Assembly: GCA_964648295.1 (NCBI GenBank)
Contig: CAZYNH010000025.1
Coordinates: 1 to 15,546 of the forward strand
DNA length: 15,546 nucleotides
Reading direction: 5' to 3'
From: UBA4055 sp964648295
GTDB taxonomy: Bacteria; UBA4055
Shown: positions 7,601 through 12,864 of the stretch, piece by piece
Position numbering within the stretch: position 1 is the first letter of the stretch
Layout: each line of letters starts with the position of its first letter
Notes under the pieces: generated by a model
The model's input: only the letters and a program-made list of their open reading frames with translations
Told to the model about the DNA's origin: nothing
Databases searched by the model: none
Position numbers and translations under genes: made by a program

Positions 7601-7629
7601 AAGATAATGATTTAACAAGTCTTTTTCAA
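7601..7629 (-). promoter_or_regulatory. candidate promoter of guaA
   Basis: On the minus strand TTGAAA (7629-7624, 5/6 to -35) and TATCTT (7606-7601, 4/6 to -10) have a 17-base spacer. Transcription would start near 7594, about 20 bases before the guaA ATG. This leader is too short for a purine riboswitch. Confidence 0.45.
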
Positions 7630-7764
7630 GGGAAGATATAGGATGATCTTCACAAGCGGGGTTTAAAAGTCTGTTACTGTTCGCTATTTCACAAATTATT
7701 AGAAATATATGAGAAAGTTATTTCTGATCTGTAAACCCAAAAAGAACACAACTGCAGTCATAAA

Positions 7765-7780
7765 CCACATTATATAGTAG
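7765..7780 (+). promoter_or_regulatory. NrdR box 1 (upstream)
   Basis: CCACATTATATAGTAG matches 12 of 16 positions of the published NrdR-box pattern acaCwATATaTwGtgt, including the TATATAG core. Its left edge is exactly 32 bp from that of the second box. NrdR is the ATP/dATP-sensing repressor of ribonucleotide reductase operons and usually binds two boxes about three helical turns apart. Confidence 0.7.
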
Positions 7781-7796
7781 TATATTTGGTTCGACA

Positions 7797-7812
7797 CCAC
7801 AATATGTTGTGT
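7797..7812 (+). promoter_or_regulatory. NrdR box 2 (promoter-proximal)
   Basis: CCACAATATGTTGTGT matches 14 of 16 positions of the NrdR-box pattern and is nearly palindromic. It ends 17 bases before the -35 of nrdJ and is separated from box 1 by 16 bp. The pairing, the spacing and the gene downstream all agree with NrdR control of nrdJ. Confidence 0.8.
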
Positions 7813-7829
7813 TTTTGTCAAAAAAAAGC

Positions 7830-7859
7830 TTGACATGATTTGCCGTCCTGTGTTATATT
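7830..7859 (+). promoter_or_regulatory. promoter of nrdJ
   Basis: A consensus TTGACA (7830-7835) is followed after 18 bases by TATATT (7854-7859), with a TG at 7851-7852 forming an extended -10. The predicted start is near 7866, leaving a leader of about 59 bases. The -35 is also the right arm of the inverted repeat TGTCAA-N8-TTGACA (7816-7835). Confidence 0.7.
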
Positions 7860-7912
7860 GGAGTACTGCGTCAAAAACAGACAATTACATACAAAGATAC
7901 AGAAACCCTACT

Positions 7913-7927
7913 GGAGACGAGACTATG
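7913..7927 (+). promoter_or_regulatory. ribosome binding site fixing the nrdJ start
   Basis: GGAG (7913-7916) stands eight bases before the ATG at 7925. A longer in-frame reading from the ATG at 7835 would begin inside the -35 hexamer, upstream of the predicted transcript start, and is rejected. Confidence 0.8.
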
Positions 7928-10219
7928 ACCGAAAAAACAAAAAAAGCAGACAAGGAATTTCAGGAAGTGAAGAATCCTGACAGCAGATTCCCGGAGATCG
8001 AATTTTCAGAGAACGCGCTTGTGATCCTCAAGAAGAGATACCTTATTAAGGACCTTGATACAAAACAGCCGAAAGAAACCCCCAGGGACCTTTTTGTAAG
8101 GGTCGCTAAAGCGATCGCGGACGGCAGCAGAAAGGCCGATCCCGATATTTCAGACGAGAAAGTGATGGAGATCGAGGACAAGTTCTATGCGCTTATGGCG
8201 AATAAGGATTTCATGCCCAATTCGCCTACGCTGATGAACGCGGGCCGCGAGCTGCCCAACCTGAGCGCCTGCTTCGTGCTTCCCGTGGAAGATTCGATGG
8301 AAGGCATTTTCAATGCCGTCAAGGACGCGGCGCTGATCCACAAATCCGGCGGAGGAACAGGTTTTGATTTCTCCCAGCTCAGACCGTCAGGATCCAATGT
8401 CCAGTCCACCGCCGGAACCGCCAGCGGGCCGATATCCTTCATGTCCGTTTTCAACGCCGCTACCGAGACCATCAAGCAGGGTGGTGTCAGAAGAGGCGCG
8501 AACATGGGCATAATGAGAGTGGACCACCCGGAGATACTAAATTTCATTGAATGCAAGAAAGACACTTCAAAATTCACGAACTTCAACATCTCGGTTGCTA
8601 TAACGGACGAGTTCATGAAGGCATACAAGGCCGGAACGGACTACATTCTTTATCACAAGGAAAAACCCGTGGGCGCGGCTAACGCCAAAATGGTGATGGA
8701 CGCGATCGTTAAGAACGCGTGGGAGACAGGAGAACCCGGACTCGTTTTCATTGACAAGGTGAACGCAAAGAACACGCTCCCCGGCGTAGGCAGGATAGCC
8801 GCGACAAATCCCTGCGGAGAACAGCCTCTTCTGCCTTACGGGAGCTGCAACCTCGGATCGATCAATGTGAGCAATTTCTATGTACCGGGCGAAAACTCTC
8901 TGGACTGGGAAAGGCTCAAGGCGGTCGTGTCTGACTGCGTGCTGTTCTTGGACAATGTGATCGAGGTCGGCAAATATCCAATAAAGAAGATTCACGAAAT
9001 GGCAAGGGCCAACAGGAACATCGGTCTTGGGGTCATGGGATTCGCGGACCTTCTCTACAAGATGGGCATTCCTTATGACAGCGACGAGGGCGTGACTTTC
9101 GGGAAAAAACTGATGGCTTTCATTCACTCCAACGCTCAGGAGGCTTCGGAAAAACTTGCGGAGGAAAGAGGGTCGTTCCCGAATATTGACAAATCCGTTT
9201 ACACAAAGCCGATGAGGAACTCGAATGTTACGACCGTGGCGCCTACAGGAACCATCGGAATGCTCGCTGAGGCATCGGGCGGTATAGAACCGAATTTCGC
9301 TCTGGTCTATGTCAAGCATGTAATGGATGACAAAAAGCTTCTTTATGTAAATCCGCTTCTCGAGGATGCTTTGAAAAAGAGAGGTATATATTCTGACGAG
9401 CTGATGGAAAAGATAAAGCAGGAAGGCAAGCTTTCCGGTATCGCCGAGATACCGGACGACATCAAAAGAGTGTTCGTTACGGCTCAGGAAATCGATCCTT
9501 ACTACCATGTGGCCATGCAGTCGGCTTTCCAGGAGTTCGTTGACAGCTCGATATCAAAGACTATAAATTTTGACAACTCGGCTACGACGGACGATATAAA
9601 GAACGCTTATCTGCAGGCTTATGATTCCGCGTGTAAGGGTATTACGGTATACAGGGACGGATGCCGCCCGTACCAGGTTCTTAACACCGGGACGAAGACG
9701 AACGAGGATAAGAAAGCCGAACAGGCGGAAGACGCGCACAAGCCGAAGGTCAGGCCGGATGTAATGGACGGCAAGACCTATAAGGTAAACACCGGCGAAG
9801 GCGTCATGTATGTTACGGTCAACACGATAGACGGTAAGCCGTTCGAGCTTTTCGCGTCTATAGGCAAGGCGGGCGGGAACGCTGCGGCGCAGAGCGAAGC
9901 GATAAGCCGAATGGTCTCACTGGCGCTCAGGTCGGACATTGACATCAATGTGATCGTCAAGCAGCTGATCGGCATCGGCAGCCCGAACGCGGTCTGGCAC
10001 AACGGCGAGCAGATACTTTCCACGCCTGACGCAATAGGCAAAATTCTTAAAAAGTATTATATTGACCCGGTAAAGAACGAGGCTAAGGCCGAAGTTAAGG
10101 CAGGCGATCCAAAGTCTCCTGTTAGGCGCGGAGTGATCTGCCCCAAGTGCAACGGTACGATGTCGATGCAGGAGGGCTGCATGACATGCCCGACATGCGG
10201 ATACTCGAAGTGCAGTTAA
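7925..10219 (+). CDS. nrdJ: class II (adenosylcobalamin-dependent) ribonucleotide reductase
   Basis: A 764-residue NrdJ-type enzyme that reduces ribonucleotides to deoxyribonucleotides using a radical generated from coenzyme B12; it needs no oxygen. Active-site cysteines by motif are C116 in 'LSACFVLP', C297 in 'NPCGEQPL' (radical cysteine, with E299) and C308 in 'GSCNLGSIN'. 'KSGGGTGFDFSQLRP' and 'APTGTIGMLAEASGGIEP' are also typical. No N-terminal ATP-cone is evident: the protein opens directly into the reductase fold. After a charged linker, residues from about 615 to 720 form a TSCPD-type domain. The last 26 residues hold six cysteines (739, 742, 752, 755, 758, 763), suggesting zinc binding or a reductant-relay tail. 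It is monocistronic, with NrdR-like boxes upstream and a terminator downstream. Confidence 0.96.
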   Translation: MTEKTKKADKEFQEVKNPDSRFPEIEFSENALVILKKRYLIKDLDTKQPKETPRDLFVRVAKAIADGSRKADPDISDEKVMEIEDKFYALMANKDFMPNSPTLMNAGRELPNLSACFVLPVEDSMEGIFNAVKDAALIHKSGGGTGFDFSQLRPSGSNVQSTAGTASGPISFMSVFNAATETIKQGGVRRGANMGIMRVDHPEILNFIECKKDTSKFTNFNISVAITDEFMKAYKAGTDYILYHKEKPVGAANAKMVMDAIVKNAWETGEPGLVFIDKVNAKNTLPGVGRIAATNPCGEQPLLPYGSCNLGSINVSNFYVPGENSLDWERLKAVVSDCVLFLDNVIEVGKYPIKKIHEMARANRNIGLGVMGFADLLYKMGIPYDSDEGVTFGKKLMAFIHSNAQEASEKLAEERGSFPNIDKSVYTKPMRNSNVTTVAPTGTIGMLAEASGGIEPNFALVYVKHVMDDKKLLYVNPLLEDALKKRGIYSDELMEKIKQEGKLSGIAEIPDDIKRVFVTAQEIDPYYHVAMQSAFQEFVDSSISKTINFDNSATTDDIKNAYLQAYDSACKGITVYRDGCRPYQVLNTGTKTNEDKKAEQAEDAHKPKVRPDVMDGKTYKVNTGEGVMYVTVNTIDGKPFELFASIGKAGGNAAAQSEAISRMVSLALRSDIDINVIVKQLIGIGSPNAVWHNGEQILSTPDAIGKILKKYYIDPVKNEAKAEVKAGDPKSPVRRGVICPKCNGTMSMQEGCMTCPTCGYSKCS

Positions 10220-10243
10220 GGTATTGTATAGGATGACATTTTC

Positions 10244-10271
10244 AGGCGGGAATATTTTTCCCGCCTTTTTT
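10244..10271 (+). terminator. intrinsic terminator of nrdJ
   Basis: A perfect 9-bp stem AGGCGGGAA/TTCCCGCCT (10244-10252 with 10258-10266) with loop TATTT is followed by six Ts (10266-10271). Its end touches the stop codon of the convergent gene. On the opposite strand no T tract follows, so it works for nrdJ only. Confidence 0.94.
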
Positions 10272-11424
10272 ATCTGAAGAATCCTCCGATCAGAGGGTAG
10301 AATAGAGATACAAGCAGGAAAGCGCCCACAAAAAGCTTTTTTATGAATCCGGCTTTGCCGTTTAAAAAAACATATCCCGCCATTATCAAAGCTCCGCCGA
10401 AGCCTAAAGTGAAAAGAAAAAAGAGTCCCGCGAACCAGAATTCGTCGGAGATACTGCTGAAGATCACATAAAGGAACAGTCCCAGCCAGAAATAAAATTG
10501 TCCTGATATGAGAATATAGATCATGTATGAGAATTTTCCCTTGTTCTCCTCTCTTTCGTTCAGGTTGCCCATGACCAGTGAAGCATAGTTTTTCAGAATA
10601 TCAGGGAGTATGAAGAATAAAGTGTATAAAAGACTTTGCAGCCTATTGCCGCCCGAATTCGATCTCTGTTTTGCCATTTCAGCTTCAAGTTCGTCTGTAT
10701 TGTCTTCCAGTGCGGGCGAGGGCGTCTTATGTGCTATATAGATCACTTCCTCCTTTTTAAACGACATCTCAGGCAGAAGATCGAACCCTCCGGTGAACCT
10801 CAGTCTTGAAACATTCAGTCCCAGGGCCTTTAAATGATCGGCGTAATCCTTCCCGAACCGTCTGTGATTTCCCGGGATCCCGTACATCATGAACCTGTCT
10901 TTATAGTTCGTGAGAGGAAGCTCAACAGTTTTATCTTTTTCGGAGTCAACATTTGCCTGAAGCATAATGAGGCCTTCCGGTCTCAATATCCTCTTAATCT
11001 CCTTCAGCACGGCTATGTGATCAGGCAGCTTCTCAAGTATATAATTGCACACTATAAGATCGAACTTATCGCTGTCATATTTATTTTTGAGTGTATTGTC
11101 GCGGATAGTAAAATCGCCGGTCTCTTTGTATACTTTTACCTCCGCGTTGGGGAAATTTTCAAAATAGCCGCAGACGATTCCTGGCTCAGAAATGATAAGA
11201 ACGCTCAATTCTCCGGACAGCAGACGGGTCTTTGAGAGCAGGAACAGAAGCACCGTCCTTTCTTCTATAGTGGATGAACAGACAGGGCAGTTTGATGACT
11301 GTTCTTTTGAAAGTTTGAATTTCTGGGATTTATAGAATCCGGAGCAGAACGGACAGTATATGTCATTTCCGCGGAAATACTGTTTTTTATAGAGTTCGTA
11401 GTTTTTTCTTATGGTTGAGAACAT
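10270..11424 (-). CDS. zinc-ribbon/SAM-methyltransferase-like protein with C-terminal membrane domain
   Basis: A 384-residue three-part protein. (1) Residues 24-49 carry CPFC and CPVC, a probable zinc ribbon. (2) Residues about 70-235 look like a class I SAM methyltransferase of the Methyltransf_11 type: 'FDLIVCNYILEKLPD' (121-135), 'VLKEIKRILRPEG' (139-151) and a late 'RFGKDYADHLKALGL' (189-203) typical of such proteins. The SAM-binding loop is poor (ISEPGIVCGYF, 78-88, not the usual GxGxG), so activity is uncertain. (3) After a charged linker, about four hydrophobic segments (roughly 262-285, 300-322, 329-353, 362-383) would anchor it in the inner membrane. The start has GGAG upstream, overlapping the end of the serpin gene. 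It follows the serpin by 15 bases and is probably co-transcribed. The substrate is unknown. Confidence 0.75.
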   Translation of the reverse strand: MFSTIRKNYELYKKQYFRGNDIYCPFCSGFYKSQKFKLSKEQSSNCPVCSSTIEERTVLLFLLSKTRLLSGELSVLIISEPGIVCGYFENFPNAEVKVYKETGDFTIRDNTLKNKYDSDKFDLIVCNYILEKLPDHIAVLKEIKRILRPEGLIMLQANVDSEKDKTVELPLTNYKDRFMMYGIPGNHRRFGKDYADHLKALGLNVSRLRFTGGFDLLPEMSFKKEEVIYIAHKTPSPALEDNTDELEAEMAKQRSNSGGNRLQSLLYTLFFILPDILKNYASLVMGNLNEREENKGKFSYMIYILISGQFYFWLGLFLYVIFSSISDEFWFAGLFFLFTLGFGGALIMAGYVFLNGKAGFIKKLFVGAFLLVSLFYPLIGGFFR

Positions 11425-11439
11425 CAGGGCTCCACTAAA

Positions 11440-12762
11440 TTAATATTGAGGATCATAAACCTGACCCATAAACAGTATCGTGCCCGTCAGATCATCCCTT
11501 ATTACAAAAAGAAACGGCTTGTTGGCCTTGAATTGCGGAATTACCCCGTAAGAACCTCCGACTACGGTAACTGCTGCCGCGCTTGTTCCCTCCTCGTTCA
11601 CTTCGATAAATGTTTTATGCTTAATAATGCTTATGAACAGTCCCCGCCAGAATTCTGTGAGATTTGATAAATCGGATGCGGCCGGGTTAAAAGCGTCCTT
11701 CATGCCCAATACGCTCATTACCGGGATAAGATCCGTTTCGAATCCGAATTTGAATTTTGGAAGGCTGAAATCGAATTCATCTGCATAAGGAAAAAGTTCT
11801 TTAAAGGGCCTGAACGATCCCATCCAGCCGTCCCACTGAGCCTTGGTCAGCTTTTCGTTTATAAAAGTAAAAAGGTCTCCGGCAGGAACGAAAACATACA
11901 TGTGAATGTTATCATTATCCGCGGGTACTGCAACGGTTTTAGAAAGAGATTCGGAATAACTCTTTTTTCCGTAGGGCATCTTCACAGCTTTGAAATCATC
12001 TCCGATAAGATAAGAAAAGTTCACTGACGGTGATTCCGGATAAACTGAATTGCACTGCATCGTGGGAGTGTATTTGCTTGCGCCGCCGTCCAGATAAAAC
12101 TTCTTGTTTTCAGTTTCATCAGGATCGAAAGGCGCTTTCCAGTATCCCTGAAAATTTATCGCATTGCAAAGAAGAAATACAACATCCGGCATTTCGCTGA
12201 ACATTTCCGGTATCATACCGTCCGTAGCCTCGTTTGTCCATGAATTTACAGAATCCAGAGCGGCGTCGGATTGAAGATCAATGTTCTTGATACCGGCGTC
12301 AAAGAACTCTTTCGATACATCAACGAAATCATCTTTTACCGGAAAACTGTCATCGAACCACGCAGAATTGGCAAGATTGAGTTTCATCACGCTGTTGTAG
12401 CAGTCCAGTTCGTCGATCAGCCGTCTGAAACCCTTATTTATGCAATAATCCGGCAGATCATAATACCTCAAAGAGTTCTTAAGTTCAGTTTTCGTGTTCC
12501 CGGCGCTACCGTTATTCAGCATTGATAAAGCTATCGAAACGGATAACGGCGAAAGCATCGCATTCTCTTTCAGGCTGTCCGGCGTCACTACCGCCCTAAA
12601 AAGATCGATCGCGAATTCTGTGTTCGCCTCTCTGAATTCGGTTACCTGCTTCGCAGTGACCGTTTCATTTGGAGAATTATCATTCGGGCTTACTGGATAA
12701 TCGTCCTTCGTACAGCTGAAAATGGCAAGAAAAACAAGAGTCAACAACAAGAGCTTTCTCAT
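11440..12762 (-). CDS. serpin (serine protease inhibitor), predicted lipoprotein
   Basis: A 440-residue serpin with a secretion signal. Residues 1-17 form a lipoprotein-type signal, a positively charged start and hydrophobic core ending at 'IFSC' with C17 as the likely lipidated residue, followed by a short polar linker and then the fold from about residue 42. Serpin landmarks are 'MLSPLSVSIALSML', 'NSAWFDDSF', 'NAINFQGYWKAPF' and the C-terminal 'NKPFLFVIRD' with 'ILFMGQV'. The reactive-loop hinge EEGTSAAAVT (390-399) has the small-residue pattern of inhibitory serpins. Counting from the hinge puts P1 at G406; counting back from NKPF puts it at Y405. It would trap a protease at the cell surface or in the periplasm. 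The start is supported by GGAGG five to six bases upstream. It is the first gene of a pair with the methyltransferase-like gene. Confidence 0.95.
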   Translation of the reverse strand: MRKLLLLTLVFLAIFSCTKDDYPVSPNDNSPNETVTAKQVTEFREANTEFAIDLFRAVVTPDSLKENAMLSPLSVSIALSMLNNGSAGNTKTELKNSLRYYDLPDYCINKGFRRLIDELDCYNSVMKLNLANSAWFDDSFPVKDDFVDVSKEFFDAGIKNIDLQSDAALDSVNSWTNEATDGMIPEMFSEMPDVVFLLCNAINFQGYWKAPFDPDETENKKFYLDGGASKYTPTMQCNSVYPESPSVNFSYLIGDDFKAVKMPYGKKSYSESLSKTVAVPADNDNIHMYVFVPAGDLFTFINEKLTKAQWDGWMGSFRPFKELFPYADEFDFSLPKFKFGFETDLIPVMSVLGMKDAFNPAASDLSNLTEFWRGLFISIIKHKTFIEVNEEGTSAAAVTVVGGSYGVIPQFKANKPFLFVIRDDLTGTILFMGQVYDPQY

Positions 12763-12818
12763 AACTTCCTCCGCTTTAATATTTCATCAACATGCGCAAA
12801 ATTTATCCGCTCAGTAAT

Positions 12819-12847
12819 AATATAACAAATTTTCTCTTTCGAAACAA
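12819..12847 (-). promoter_or_regulatory. candidate promoter of the serpin unit
   Basis: On the minus strand TTGTTT (12847-12842) and TATATT (12824-12819, preceded by TG as an extended -10) are 17 bases apart. The predicted start is near 12812, about 50 bases before the serpin ATG. The -35 is weak, but the site lies in the only gap between the restriction-enzyme stop and the serpin. Confidence 0.4.
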
Positions 12848-12864
12848 ACAAATTGTTCAGCAAA

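Larger units (their letters stand above)
7574..7924. other. divergent guaA-nrdJ regulatory region
   Basis: This 351-bp stretch between divergent start codons carries no credible gene. From left to right it holds the guaA leader and promoter (to 7629), a small inverted repeat GAAGAT-N8-ATCTTC (7632-7651), an unremarkable AT-rich section (7652-7764), two NrdR-like boxes (7765-7812), the nrdJ promoter (7830-7859) and a roughly 59-base nrdJ leader with its Shine-Dalgarno site. No cobalamin-riboswitch B12-box-like element or long folded leader was recognised. Confidence 0.7.

Noticed and set aside
7835..7924. Upstream extension of nrdJ from an ATG at 7835
   Set aside because: That ATG overlaps the -35 hexamer and precedes the predicted transcript start. 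The ATG at 7925 has GGAG at good spacing.
7860..7924. Cobalamin riboswitch ahead of the B12-dependent reductase
   Set aside because: The leader is only about 59 bases and lacks the length and conserved B12-box-like core; NrdR boxes explain control better.
8567..9508. 313-residue reading frame on the minus strand inside nrdJ
   Set aside because: It is entirely antisense to a highly conserved gene, has an arginine/histidine-rich composition typical of a shadow frame and no recognisable motif.
10244..10271. The nrdJ terminator serving both converging genes
   Set aside because: On the minus strand the stem is not followed by a T tract, and the hairpin would lie right after the methyltransferase-like stop without a release signal.
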